Below the pieces are notes generated by a model that was not told where the DNA came from, searched no databases, and saw nothing but the letters and a program-made list of their open reading frames with translations. From positions 6,324,001-6,388,000 of the forward strand of contig JBANAY010000003.1 of NCBI GenBank assembly GCA_037952775.1: a stretch of 64,000 bases of DNA, given 5' to 3'. The position numbers were made by a program, and so were the translations under genes. The first letter of the stretch is position 1. The number at the start of each line of letters is the position of its first letter. This document shows positions 46,056 through 58,128 of the stretch, piece after piece. The stretch comes from Clonostachys chloroleuca. Taxonomy: Eukaryota > Ascomycota > Sordariomycetes > Hypocreales > Bionectriaceae.

Positions 46056-48344
46056 ATGAATGTAGCACCGACTTCACAGACGCATATCCTTCTCGAACCG
46101 TATTGCATCCTGTGCCGAAATGCAATACCCTTTGAGGGCAAAAAGGTTCGACATGCTGAGCCATGGGAGGAGGAGGTTTTGTGCTGTAAGCTGCAAATGG
46201 GTAAGTCTCGATTATAGTCGAGACTTGTGTTCACAATCTCTTAGTTACCCATATACCAACCCTCCGCTGATCCATCTCGTCATCGCGGACTCTTGTACCG
46301 AATCAGAGTCCCTCTCGCTTCTAATCCTTATTTCTTAACCCCCGACAACATTCGGCAAGAAACGATTGAAGCAAAGGAAAGTCTTTGCACCGGGGCCGTA
46401 CACGGATGTTGCTCTCTGCAATTCACTGCTAATCTAGTGCATGTGCCATGTCTCCAGTTTATGAACCACACATTTCATCACGTAACCATCAAGTTACTCT
46501 GCCAAATCAGCAAATACTTACAGCCCGTCGTGGCTTGGCAGACTTTAAGCTTTCTATTTCTCCTAAATCATTAGCATCACTCCCTAGCCAAGGCATTTCA
46601 TCTACAGAACTGGGATTATTCATTCAAAAAGTCCGGTCCCGATTCCCGAATGAAATAGTCAGACTGGTCTACGATTACACATCCCCTAGCTATTTCTCAG
46701 CCCTGGCGAGCTGCTTGCACACTGTTGGTTGGCGCTCTGAATGCAATATTCAATCTCCCAAAACATACAGTTCACGGTTATTGCTTGATGCTCCATTGCC
46801 CGCAGAACAGAAAATTGAGAAGCTAGGTGCAAAGTTTTGTTGTATCATGGGAGAATACTGCTTGACTGAGATTGGCGCCGATTCAACAGTCACATACGAC
46901 AAGTCCATTGTGCTGCCCGAAAGAAAAAGGATACGCGGAATGTATGTCATCTTAGCGATGTTTGGAATAACTGACTTAAGGCTCCAATACCAAGACAGGA
47001 CGTATTCATCTTGGCTAAGCCAGCATTCATCGAAATGGATGGGCTTGTTGAGTGTAATAACTTACAACAAATCAAAACCCAGTCAGATGTGAGTAAAGTC
47101 ATTTCCTTCTACTTCTTTCTTCGTTTTTTACTAATTCCGTTTGCAGGGCTTCAAGATTCTATCCTTGGCTTTTACAAATGTAGGGCCCACATCTGAAAAT
47201 CTGCTTTGGGACGAGCAAATGCCCATGTTGCCCGGCTCAAAATGGTCTTTTATCGATATTCGTATTTCTGGATACAGTGCACTACCTATTCGAGGTAATC
47301 CAAATTCTCGCTATATACAATATCTTCCTTTCGACTTCGATGACGGCAATCGACACAGCCTGACCGTCTATTCCATCTCGCTCTCCATGACATGCATTCA
47401 AGTTGATGGAAATCCCAAGACAAGATTGGGGAGACCATCGAGTGATTCTTGCCCGGTTACCTTCGAACTTGAGCCCTATAAGACGATTAGATCAATACAT
47501 GTAATCATTCGTCGCTCAGAGGATCCCTTCTTCGCCGAGGGGGCTTTCCTCCTAGTAACTTGAAGCCTCCAGATCCCATCTCCAAGTACTGTTGACGTTG
47601 ACATGAGCTAGATGACCACAAGGAGAGGCCGATCCCTATATACTGGGATCTTCATCATGCCTTTCCAGCAATTAACAAGGGGGTATATCTCCTCAACTTG
47701 CGGTTCAGAGGCAACACACTCCGTCTCTGGTATCTTTTGTGATGTCATGAAGTCAGATAAAGAAAGGCTTCAAAATTTAGGTATGATATGGCAGCCAATC
47801 CCACTGGACTCTTTGGATGATGCTCTTGCTCCTGCCATTCCAGCCCTAAGAACATGCGAGCCGAAGAAGTTCCTCTTAGGGAGCCACCCACGGGATCCTT
47901 TTCTAACCAAAGCTGCATTCTACGGCACAAACACGTCGCATGTTCAAAAACTCCGGCGTCGATGCGTTGGCATTTTGGCCGAGATGCAAGATGGCTGCAG
48001 AATGATCTCGGCCAATGAGACCCCAGCGCAAGGAAAGCGTGTCAACTATCTACGAAAGGCGGAGCGGTCCGCTGGATGTAATTACTTTTCTCTTTTCGGA
48101 TGGAGATGATGAACAAAGATATGTTGAAGACGTCGTCCTCCAAAATTCCGATGGAGCGAAACCTCATTTCACATGGAGCGACCTTCGCATGGTAAGCTAT
48201 ACACCTCTCTCAGCCAGTTTATGGCGCATTCTAATTTGGGAAGGAAATCACCTGGTTTTTCACACATCAATACGACTTAACTGGGCTGGTGGTATCCGGC
48301 GCGGCATACCGAAAGCTTTAGTCTCATTCACCATTGGCGGTTGA
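46056..48344 (+). pseudogene. Multi-exon fungal gene with beta-rich C-terminus, frame damaged
   Basis: An ATG at 46056 begins a coding-like exon (LEPYCILCRNAIPFEGKK, WEEEVLCCKLQMG) ending at a GTAAGT donor at 46201. Later stretches read FLTPDNIRQETIEAKESL, FPNEIVRLVYDYTSPSYF, KLGAKFCCIMGEYC, WSFIDIRISGYSALPI, then across a 57-nt intron (47555-47611) AFLL-MTTRRGRSLYTGIF, and finally SGPLDVITFLFSDGDDEQ. The C-terminal half has the alternating pattern and TxRGRS turn of jacalin-like beta-prism proteins, which is only a tentative match. Frames change without plausible introns near 46430-46450 and 48030-48050. The gene is either decayed or has splicing I cannot resolve. The intron around 47054-47146 is also uncertain. 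Confidence 0.45.
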
Positions 48345-48677
48345 CAAAACACGGTCTTTCATTGTGATCTGGCATCAATAGCACCCTTCTTAGTTACGTG
48401 GGATATAGACTCCTGCTACCCTTTATCCCGGTTCTTGGTTGAAGCATCTAACTTGCAGATAGGCAAACTAATGACATAAAATATGGCACATCCAGAACCT
48501 CCAGCGTTCGATTTTAAAACAACATCAAAACAATCAATGTAGTAATAGACATCATACCAAGCTAAATATAATAGAATAATTCATTATTTTCTTGTTGTTG
48601 TGTTTAGTACGATTGATAAGAAAATCAGGTCTCTACCTTGCGTGAAAAGGGTTTTATTTGGTGTATCATGTGCTTTT

Positions 48678-49310
48678 TCAGCCGCTTACTACACTGTCTG
48701 GATCAACATTCAGTGGCCTCTTCGTTGGGGTTGTCGTCTTCATGTGTTGAAACGCGCGTTGCAGTTGTCCTCTATTCTGCTCAAAGCCCACATCCAAGTA
48801 ATGATCGAATGTACCTTTGTCGTACCCGCCCCAGAAGCCTTGCATTTGAGGATCTCCGTCATCTGTTGCGTGGATTTCCCAGCGTCGTATGTAAGTGCTG
48901 ACAAGGGTGCAAGCATAGATAAACGGAATGTCAGGGTCCGTTTGAAAGAACTGTACACAGTTGCCCAAGACCTGAGTCTCAAGGGCAACGATATGTGATC
49001 CGGACTGGTTCCTAGCTCTCCTAACTTCTAAACGAGGATGTGATAGGCATTCTCGTCCGCCACGTAGTTTTTAATTAAAAAACCGCAAGCCCCATTGGAT
49101 TGAAGTTGAGGTTGAGCTGGTGAAAAGCAGATGAGTTCGTCTTCTATGAAAATGAGGTTGTTGAAAAGGGCACAAAAAGCTCAACGGTTTGGTGCTCTTC
49201 GGATCGATGATGTTCCCGAATGTATCCATCGATATTTGTGCAGAGAGATATAGGATCTCTGAAAGCGGCATGGTAATTAGGCCATGAGGGGACCACGTAG
49301 TAATATCCAT
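48678..49310 (-). pseudogene. Conserved-looking small fungal protein with one internal stop
   Basis: One minus-strand frame runs 211 codons from an ATG at 49310 to 48678, interrupted only by a TAA at 49073-49071. Before the stop it reads TMPLSEILYLSAQISMDTFG, KPLSFLCPFQQPHFH and SIQWGLRFFN. After it come KLRGGRECL, SGSHIVALETQVLGNC, FFQTDPDIPFIYACTLVSTY and QMQGFWGGYDKGTFDHYLD. CAA in place of TAA would give Gln. The opposite strand here is also partly open but looks like its shadow. Function unknown. The 333 bp between 48345 and 48677 hold nothing recognisable. Confidence 0.5.
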
Positions 49311-50027
49311 AGTGAACAATTGGGAAGAATCAAGAATGGTATGAATTCAGTGAGGGAGCCAATTGATAATGATGGGGATTTGATGGACAAGCGAATCGCA
49401 ACAACAACTTTCAAAATAAGCCATCACGTGATACATGCAACCTCAGAACCCAACGAATAATGTAACCTTAAAGATAAATGGAAAAGAAGGGGGGGAGTGT
49501 TGAAGAAGTAAAAGCAATGTAAACCCTGAGCTTATTAATTGTGTTGAGATGTCGGGTCTGGCATCTCTCATTGCTGTTTTTTAAACTCCTTACTCAAATT
49601 CTCGCCCGTAAACCGTAAGCTTGATGCACACCGAATACAGATCCTGATGGTACAAGTCAACAGCTATCTCTTTTCCACTAAAAATAAAACTGAGAGTGAT
49701 TCCCCCTTCTTCAGATAAAAACTGATCAACGCTCGAAGCGGATCAGTAGCTGTGAAGGTGGGAGGGGAACCTGTTAAGTGCTCGGGCTGACTCATTTTCC
49801 CCTAAGCTTTACAACCTGTATCAGGTTGCCAAGTGACATGTGGCTCAAAAACGGTTTGCTTCCAGCTGTTCGTGTTACACAAGTTGTTTTCTTTGAAACG
49901 ACTTTCCACGGTGATGGGCTGGGTCCAGTCTTTAACTCTTTTATCGTTCTCTTAGATGCAAGTCACACAAAACGCCAGAGGAAAAAATGCAGAAGTGGAA
50001 AGATATTCGAGAAAATCAAATCTTCAT
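49311..50027. other. Intergenic, no gene recognised
   Basis: About 700 bp between two minus-strand genes. It is AT-rich with no conserved frame. Confidence 0.45.
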
Positions 50028-51487
50028 TCATTCGTTAAAAGTCCCTTTCCCAGGGGTATACGGAAGAACCTGCTCCTTCCCCTTCACCTTTATCGAATTC
50101 GAGCGCTGAACCCCGGGCTGCATCTCGTACGCCTCGCCCTTCTTCTTGAACGTCCGCCCGCTGTTGCGGTTAAACTCAATCGACACCTCCGTCTTCAGCG
50201 TGATGCCCCCGCCGGCGGTGGTAACAGCACGCGTCCGCCTCCCGTCGTTGTTGCGGTGGGTAGTCAGTATGCTCCTGTTGTCGCTGTCCGAGTCCTCCAG
50301 CAGGTGCTCGACGGGCTCCTCGGCCCTCGGCTTGCTGCGCTTCTGGCCCTGCTCGATGTCGGCGAGGAAGGCCGCCGGGCTGCGTGAGATCCTGAAGTCG
50401 CTCCCCGTGGCATTGTCAAGCACGCGGAAGGACGGGATGGAGGCGGCGATGATGGTGGCGCTGGGCTCGGCCAAGGCAAAGATCCAAAATAACAGCAGAT
50501 TCCACATTACTAGAGGGATCACCACGTGTCAGTACATCGACCCATGGTCTCAAAAATGGACAACATGTTTAGGTTGGGGCGCAGTGCTGCGGCGAGAGTC
50601 GGGTTCTTACGTTGTGGGTCAGACCTGTCCAGCGTCTTGATACTTTGGATGCCTTTCAATATGCCTGTTACCCCAGCACTAAGAAGACGAAGGGTTAGTC
50701 ATATCCATATGGCCTTTTGGTTAATTGGTGACGTAGCGGGCAAATCATCTGAGACGGTTGATCCCGGAGGAAGCTCGCGTGCAGACTTACATAAGAGCAA
50801 AAGTCATTGAAACGCCAACGACGATCCTTTCGGTCTTGTTCATCTGCAGGCGCCGAAACACACGCCACGGGAGAAAAGCAAGAAGAAAATCAGTGGCGGC
50901 AGAATACACTACAAACATGGTCAGAGCACGGATCTCCCTCATGGGCCAGGCAACAACAACGTACTCGAGCTGACAATGTTGACGATGCCGGGATTGCGGA
51001 CCACCCAGCAGTCCCCCGGGAGCCTGTAGGCCTGCGATTCGTCACCGCAGACGCTCTTCCACTGCGCAAACACATGGAAGACAAAAAGAGCGTTGATGGA
51101 CCCAATGATGGTCCAGACGACGACCTTCTCCGCCCGGGAGGAGTAGTGCAGCAGCGTGGCGGCGAACGCCGTCTTCGCCAGGGCCAGAGAGAGGACGTGT
51201 AACGTATGCGTGAGGCTGACCAGCAGCGGCACCGTGGCGCTGGACTGCGAGTCCAGCGAGGTGCCAAAGTAGTTCCATTCAATGGTCGTAGTAGCAAGAG
51301 TTCCTCCCGCGGCGAGGAGGAGTACCCAGCCGGCCGCCAGGGCGTAGTCGTCCCATCCTGTTTCCCGGGATCTGGCGATGCGGCAGTACAGTCGGAGGGC
51401 GAAAAAGAGTGTAGCGATGCCCGCAAGGGGCCATATTGCTGCGTTTACGATGGTGACCGCGTTCTCGACGACGGCGGTCTCGCTCAT
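50028..51487 (-). CDS. Fungal rhodopsin-domain membrane protein (PTH11-like, no CFEM)
   Basis: Four exons, 51487-50965, 50908-50791, 50678-50611 and 50509-50028, join in frame to 396 residues. The first exon has the family start: a hydrophobic helix, then RLYCRIARSRETGWDDYALAA, a second and third helix, and WKSVCGDESQ. Later come ATDFLLAFLPWRVFRRLQMN, VGVSMTFALIAGVTGILKGI and the closing WIFALAEPSATIIAASIPSFRVL. This is the seven-helix layout of the fungal rhodopsin-type domain. After it lies a cytoplasmic tail of about 130 residues, Ser/Arg-rich with RKNND-like basic patches. The family is membrane-bound and includes PTH11-type surface sensors; lacking CFEM, this member's ligand and role are unknown. 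Intact. Confidence 0.88.
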
Positions 51488-54093
51488 GTTGGGTGGGCGA
51501 CCAAGTCCCAGACGGGCGAGATTGGACCAGGTCGTTTATGAAATAGTTCCTCTGGGCGAATGAGTGTAGCCGAGGTGGGTTTTTGTCAATATCTGTCGGT
51601 TGGGATGCCGGAGAATCTTGATATGGATCTTTAAAAGAATGGACGGCAAGATATTTCCAGAATGTCTCGCTGGGGAAATCTTTCCTTAGGTGGCAGACCA
51701 GCCGACGGGCGGAAGTGAAGAAAAACGAGGGGAAGAGTCAAAGCAGACACGCAGTGATATCCTCGGGATCACGGTTGGTGGGGTTGCAGTATGTATAGTA
51801 ATATCGTCAGCCCAGTAGCCATCGATAATCTCGCAGGCATTTCGCGATGGATGAATGCCCTGGACGTCGACCAAGATGATGCAAATTAAACAGCAGCGCC
51901 GAGCCTACAGGGCTGTGAAAGAAGCTGAGCCGGGGCATGGGACGGCGTGGTATGTATAAAAAACTTCTCGGTCCACCTCCAGATTCAACAGTCGCCTTCC
52001 CTTAACAAAGGTGGCGGAATTTGTCACATCCCTGGTGCACGACTCAGCAGACAAACAGTGACTTGAGGGCATTTATCGTATGCGTGTGGGCCAAAAACGT
52101 GTCAGCAACTAGAGCAAGCGGCGTTTCAAGCTGGCAGTCTACAACAACCAGAGGGAAAGCCCTAACCTTCCCGGCGCCAGAGCCGCCCTACCAGGTAAGC
52201 TAAGACGCAGGAACACGGTGACAGCCGTTGATGGTGGCCGTTGTCAAATCAGATCAAGCTACGGCTGAGTGACCAGGGGATGAACCGACCGGGCGCCGGT
52301 GAAGAACTTCTGGATCTGTTCATTTTACCAGAAATGAGAGGAGGATTTCTACGACCTCGGGAGGAAGAAAACTCGCTATCCTTTGGGGCAGATCTGCATT
52401 GACGCCGGGGTGGGACCCTAACATGTTTCAGAAAACAGGCTGCGTGGGAGAGGTGGTGCCTCCTCGTGACTGCGTGGTATTCACGCAGGTAGTACCCGGG
52501 GAAGGGTCCAGAATGAGTTAGATTGGAGGGGGCATCCATCATCCAACCAATTGATCTTTTGCCAGTGGCCAAGTCCTATCAATTCCATGGCTTCTGTGCG
52601 GGCAGCATGACATTTCATATGGTCGAACCTTGCAGAGGCACGGTAGGATCCGGGGGAGAGAATATCGCTATGCCACTTCTAGAAGGTCTGGCCAAGGCTA
52701 CCAACGGCGCCATCTCGTCGCAGTTCCTCCTCACGCTACGTGGTATGTGAGTCGTTGGTAGCCGTTGGTGTGACAGGAAGCGAATCTGATGAATCAGAGA
52801 GTAGCGGTAAGCAAACATCCGGGATCATGGGCATTGGTTGATGCTGCCCCAACCAACATGATGCTCAGCACAGGGTTTTATCCTACTTGGCCAAGAACAA
52901 GCAGTCAGTCGGAGAATTCCAGTCGAGAGAGATATCAATGTCGCCCACAGCTGCCAACGTAGTACATGTGATCTAGTATCTACGTATTGGACTACGAATT
53001 ACCAACTCTGGGCACACGCGACAGTTCGTCAAGCCGCGTCACATTGCGTATACGATCTGTCTGCATGCGAATTCCCCTCTGCGGCATTCTGGTAATTTAA
53101 GCCGCAGGGGATAACAGCGGGCCCGGCCCATGAACCATCAGCTTGCTTTTTTCCACACCAGGCACGCGTATTTAGTAATACATACTAAACTATTCAATCC
53201 TCAACATTCAATATCGGAGGGGGGTTATTGGCATAAACCCCAGCGCCGAGACCGTTCCATGCTCTTCAGCTGAGGTGGTGCGACCTTCGACCTGAGGGAG
53301 ATTCAACGACTAGACCGACGGCCGACTGTGAACGACCAATACAACCCTGGAATCACAGATGTCGGCAGTCAGGTCAGGTTATGTCGGTAGAGGCACACTA
53401 CACTGCAAAATCGACAGTCCAGACGGGACTGTTCCTTGATCTACATTATCCCTTGATCTACATCCTGATCCGTAGTGGCTCCGCCCCGAGCGGTTCCAAC
53501 TCCCCCTCCACGTATAATACTCGTACAGTCCTCGCCGCACCATTGTGAGAGGCGAGCCAGCGCCAGGCGCCGGCCTAGGACCACGGCGTATCGGCTCATT
53601 CCTTGGCCTCGCAAGGTTGACTTGATACATCCACATCAAACTAAACGTTCACGATCATGCGTTTGTGAAGCCTATCCCAAAGGGGCAAGCCAGCCTTGGC
53701 CAGGAAGCTAAAGATTCACCAAACGCGGCTCGTATACCATGAGGATGCGGAAATAAGTTCGCAAGGGGTTTGAAGGGGGATCACTGGGGTTGGACGGCAG
53801 ACTTGTGGGCACTCTTGAGCACATCTCCCGCTTGCTAGTATAGCTAATCTCGACTTGGCCATAGCCGAAGACATCAAACCGCGACCGATGCTTCGCATAA
53901 ACGTGCCTGGACTAACCACCATGTCTCTTGAGATGTCCCAATGGCACATCCATTGTCACTTTCAGTAATATGAGAATCGGCATGAGTCTATTGATTATCA
54001 CCACCGCTATATCATCCACCCAAAAGAAAGAAGTATTGGCTCCAGTCACGATAGATATCACGGAACCAACTTTGAACCCCCTCCACAAGGATA
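51488..54093. other. Gene-poor 2.6 kb spacer
   Basis: No supported gene. Short frames on both strands (for example near 52249-52572 and 53379-53711) are Arg/Pro/Ser-rich and patternless. It includes the upstream region of the receptor gene at its left end and the 3' flank of the dehydrogenase at its right end. Confidence 0.5.
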
Positions 54094-55122
54094 CTAATTC
54101 TCCAGTAGCTTCAGAAGTCCCTTCTCGCGGAGTGCCATATCATCAGCCAATTTGTTCCATAGCGTTAGTCTGGCAGCCTTGTCGGTGCAAAGACCAGCTT
54201 GAGAATCTTCCCAGATGCGATTTATAAACTTCCCTCCGCCATTTCCTTTGCTGAATTTGGGACTGGTGACAGCGTTCACGATGCAAATGCCGCCTTGCTC
54301 ACTGGTCACACCAACCACGCTGACGATGAACGAGAAGATGAGTAGTCGAAGCCAAAACTTTGTGTCGCCCTCAGGTGCAGTCCATATGCCGCTCTTCACA
54401 AATCCGGGGTGGACGCCGTTGATGGTGATATGCTCGTACTCAGGATGTTGCAGGAGTCTTCGTTGAAGCTCGACAAGCCACATCTGAAAGTACAGCTTGT
54501 TGATGGCGTACGGATCCCCCTTGATTCCCCTTTCTCCATTGAAATGCTCCATGTCGAACGGGGCGAGGTAGTGAAGGCATGACGTGGAGCAGACGATGCG
54601 TGCGTAATCGCTCCGCGCGATGGAAGGCAGAAGACGGAGCGTGAGCAGCACATGCGACAAGAAGTTGACCTGGTGGACGCGTTCGTACCCATCCTCCGTG
54701 AACTTCTTCCTAGCCAACGAGGTGATCCCGGCGTTGTTGCACAGCACATCGAGCGGGCGCCCGGTATCAAGCCATCGCTGAGCAAATGACTCAACACTGC
54801 TGATCTCGCTCATCTCGAGCTTCCACCACTCTATCGTCGAGTTGGGATGGCTTGCCGCGGTCGCTATCGACCGGCATTCCTCGACTGCAGCCAGCGGGTG
54901 CGTCTCACTCGATGGAGGGTCGCGGCAGGCGAGGATGAGGTTCGCTCCCATCCTGGCAAACTGCTTGGCCGCCTCTAATCCCACGCCATTGTTCGCGCCT
55001 GAGACGATGATCCACCTCCCAGAAAAGTCGGCATCCGGCACGTCTCGGCTGGTGAGTCGCTTGCTATTCGTCCCCCGCAGAGCGGCTAGGAGCGCCCGAG
55101 CTGATGATAGGAACTGCCCCAT
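54094..55122 (-). CDS. Short-chain dehydrogenase (retinol dehydrogenase-like)
   Basis: Single exon, 342 residues from the ATG at 55122; codons upstream are open but begin with GTG. The cofactor motif is SGANNGVG at 41-48, NNAG at 129-132, the catalytic serine in STSC near 181, and YAINK at 205-209. The sequence after the active site (INGVHPGFVKSGIW) is the usual PG loop. The N-terminal 30 residues and the helix WLRLLIFSFIVSVVGV near residue 265 could touch a membrane, as in the retinol dehydrogenase/WWOX-like branch. Family role: NADP(H)-dependent carbonyl reduction or alcohol oxidation, substrate unknown. It lies 450 bp from the MULE element and 3.3 kb from a cupin, so it may be part of a former metabolite locus. 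Intact. Confidence 0.9.
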   Translation of the reverse strand: MGQFLSSARALLAALRGTNSKRLTSRDVPDADFSGRWIIVSGANNGVGLEAAKQFARMGANLILACRDPPSSETHPLAAVEECRSIATAASHPNSTIEWWKLEMSEISSVESFAQRWLDTGRPLDVLCNNAGITSLARKKFTEDGYERVHQVNFLSHVLLTLRLLPSIARSDYARIVCSTSCLHYLAPFDMEHFNGERGIKGDPYAINKLYFQMWLVELQRRLLQHPEYEHITINGVHPGFVKSGIWTAPEGDTKFWLRLLIFSFIVSVVGVTSEQGGICIVNAVTSPKFSKGNGGGKFINRIWEDSQAGLCTDKAARLTLWNKLADDMALREKGLLKLLEN

Positions 55123-55574
55123 GGTGTCTCCTGGTCGATGTAGTCTGTAAAATTGCACCTACAACGACGATGCTCGTTCTCCTTGCCTCGGTGCCACGTT
55201 TTGGATGAAAAAACCTCGCCAGATCTGTCTATTCATGAATGATGTAGCCGTACACTAGCGTCAGGCCTCTGATCACAGGCAAGATCATGCAAATACCAGC
55301 CCATTAGCCGGACAGGAACAGGTGTTCTCATCGCGTATAAATACAACGAATAAAAAAATTCTTTGGCTCAGCAATGCCCAAGATCTGACGTGAGCCCCAC
55401 CCTACAGCTTCGTTGAATGATCCCTAAAAAGGCAAAAATTACAAAATCCACCGTGGTAAAGTTATCTGTTGGTGAAAGCAGTTGGTTTTCACGCTAATCC
55501 ATGCCGCCAAGTATATCAAACACGTGTAAAAAGAGTGCTGATATAAACACAGCTTGGCGCTTTGAAGATCTGGG
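55123..55574. other. Spacer upstream of the dehydrogenase
   Basis: 450 bp between the dehydrogenase start and the transposon target-site copy. It presumably contains the dehydrogenase promoter; nothing else recognised. Confidence 0.5.
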
Positions 55575-55582
55575 TATTTTTA

Positions 55583-55639
55583 GGATATTGCTAACGAACC
55601 ACCACCTTTTTGCTAGTCAACCACCACACCACACCCCCC
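55583..55639 (+). repeat. Left terminal inverted repeat of the MULE
   Basis: 57 bp identical to the reverse complement of 58129-58185. It runs from GGATATTGCT through a CCACCACACCACAC section into a C run, which is nine long here and six long in the right end. Weaker match continues inward. Confidence 0.93.
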
Positions 55640-55809
55640 CCCTGTGTGGCTGACCGGGCTAGGTAGCCGATACCGCAAATTAGTATGAGACAATTACTAA
55701 GGATAAGTCAATTGAACAGCTAGGAGAGACGAGATTACGATGAAGCTTGCAATGAGGCTATCGCGAGCGTGCCGTACAGGCGTTTTCATGAAATTAAGGT
55801 GTTTTCAAT

Positions 55810-57948
55810 CTATTCAAACTCGAGATCATCATGTGATAAATCACACACAATTTGCTCCTGCGTTTCCTGCTGCCGTTGAATGCTATTCCAGTCATCTGGG
55901 GTATCCTCTCTTTCCTCCTCAACACGAATATCGTGCTGTTGGGCTATTATCAGTATCTCTACGTCTTTGAGGGTCTTATGCTCTGCATCTTCCTCGTCAG
56001 GAGGTGTATTGAACCGCTGTGCCATCCGAGGAGCCTAGGTTCCAGGTTCGAAGTTATCGCCAAATTGCTTGATGTATGCAAGCCCGGTTAGCGGTGGTGT
56101 TTCAAGGTTAGCAGGTGCTGTAGATGAGGGTCTCTGGGCCTCATATTTCTCAAGGGAAATCGCTATTTCGTATGCTGAAGGATCCCTTCGAGTTGACCGG
56201 GTTTTATCGAGGTTCAACGAGCCTCGCGGCCTTCCCTTTGGCTGTATTGTAGCGGGCTTAAATGGCGCTGCCTGGACCGTCGCATACGACTTCTAATACC
56301 AATGAGGATCGAAGTCATCTAGGCTCAAGGGCTTGTTATTAACAAGCCTTGAATGAATGATGTGACGGCATGGAAGGCCCCAAGCAACAGCCTTCTTGCA
56401 AACGCAGCCTTGTGAACTGATAAGAATATCCCTGTATGGCTTTAACTCCACCGCCTGATGTTCAATTTCGAGTATCTTCAACGCGTGAGATAACACTCGC
56501 TCGCGAATCGGCAAATAAAGAGGTTGGATAGAAAAGGTAGATATTTTATGATAACGAAGAGAATGAATATTTATAATATTCAAAATTTAGTGTTCCCAGA
56601 AGTTGTTAAAGTGATCTATAATAGTATCAAAATCGCCCTTAGTAGACCAAAGGAAGCGCTTCATCTGACCGTGGAGTGACTCCACGATCGAAGTTGTCAC
56701 ATGACCTAGGTGACGATGACGATTAATGAGATAGGTTACGAACCTCTCTTTCCAAGGATATATCCATGTTTGAAGGGCATAATCCACCGGCCTTTGAGGG
56801 TGTTGCCGTATGAAGTTTGCAAGCCGGCTGTTGAATGTGGCCTCATCTCGCGACCTTATCAACTTCCCCCAATCCGAAAGGAACGCTTCAAACCCAGGAT
56901 CTCGTTGAATAACGCCGCCAACCCTCTTAGCACCAGGAAACATGGATTTGCACTTCGCAAGCACATTCATATTGATATGCCAACGGCAGAGAAGGTTGAC
57001 TGACCTCGCGAGCCGGGGGTCGCTTTCAAGGGCGTTGATCAGAGCGATCTCGCGATCCGTGACCGTCACACGCGGAGGCGGAATATCTAGTTGATCCATG
57101 ATATCAAGCAGCGTTGAGAGAGCCCACCGATACGTGGCCTCTTGCTCGTTATTCAAGAAGATTGAAGCCACCGTAAAGGCCTGCTTTGTGGCTGTTACAC
57201 TATATATATTCAATAATGGCATATTGAATCGATTCGTCTTGTATGTACAGTCGAGGAGGAGGATATTCGAGTGTATCTTCAACAGCCTCAGCCCGGCAGT
57301 TGGTACGATGAGGAGGGATATCAGCCGGCCGGATGAATCGCAACGATCGCGAAAGACGAAGTCATCCTTGTTCAAGCGTTTGTAGAGATATTGAAGAGGC
57401 GTGAGACCTTCAAGCCGATCCTGACGATACTGGGCAATCACATTCGATATATCTTTCGGTAAGAGAGGCGTGAGAATCTTGCCGGCTTTTTTTAGCTTTA
57501 TAACTTCAGCTTCGATGAACAGCGAGATCTTGAGCGGCGGTGTGCCAGACGAATGCATCGCGATAATCTTATCCTTATAGAGCTCTATCGTCTCCCTTCG
57601 AAAGGCCGAGAACGCAACGGGCTTTTCGAGATCGTGGTTGTGTTGAACGGACTGTCCGGGTTGGACGAAGTAGGCGTTATCTCCCGTAGGCTTCACCCAC
57701 AGCCTGAAAGGACAAGCTGTCATTTGCGATATCGTTGAACGCCGCTTCGAAGGATGTGTATCGGGATTCTTACGGCTCGTATAACCTCTTCCTTTGCAAC
57801 AGCTAAGGACTTGTCTCTTGATACGGCCATCGCTGTGCCGGGCAGTGTTGCGGATGATAAGGGCGAAGCCGGCCGTTTTTGCGTAGTCGTTATAAGCCTG
57901 CTTGGCTGCCTGTGCAGACTCGTGAACATCAGAGAATAATCTATCCAT
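55810..57948 (-). pseudogene. MULE transposase frame with three in-frame stops
   Basis: One frame of 713 codons from the ATG at 57948. A FAR1-like zinc-binding N-terminus (Cys50-Cys51, Cys79, His103/His105 in HNHDL) is followed by the MULE transposase domain: Asp233 in LLLDCTYKTN, Asp298 in VTVTDREIAL, CRWH at 321-324 and Glu423 in SIVESLHGQM, the expected DDE set. Then comes a SWIM-like finger CVCKKAVAWGLPCRHII, the DPHWY ending, an AT-hook-like KGRPRGS and an acidic tail. Stops: TAA at 56589-56587 (codon 454), TAG at 56295-56293 and TAG at 56037-56035. Conserved sequence continues in the same frame after each, and CAA or CAG would restore Gln. No frameshift is seen. The catalytic residues all precede the first stop, but the SWIM finger is lost if translation ends there. 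Confidence 0.88.
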
Positions 57949-58128
57949 TGCTAAAAAGAGATCACGAAAAGCTTCACTTTTGGCAGAGATATTGAAGGAA
58001 CAGTCTGGCCGGGTTCAAACGCGTGTGGGTTGTTGTGATCCAACGTGGGCCTACGCGTATGAGCAACCCTTGGTAATTGGCCTATAGTAATCTCCGCTAT
58101 CGGTTACCCAGCCCGGCTCAGCCACGTA

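Noticed and set aside
48600..48998. Plus-strand open frame of 132 codons
   Set aside because: The opposite strand reads far more like a conserved protein (FFQTDPDIPFIYACTLVSTY); the plus frame is its shadow.
51042..51541. Extra frames overlapping the receptor-like gene at 50028-51487
   Set aside because: Overlap the helices of a good four-exon model and are Arg/Pro/Ser-rich.
3843..57948. Reassigned genetic code with TAA/TAG read as Gln
   Set aside because: The long intact genes (C2H2-PNP, helicase, ankyrin, DUF4385, dehydrogenases) contain no internal TAA, TAG or TGA and end at normal stops, so local inactivation or editing is the better reading.
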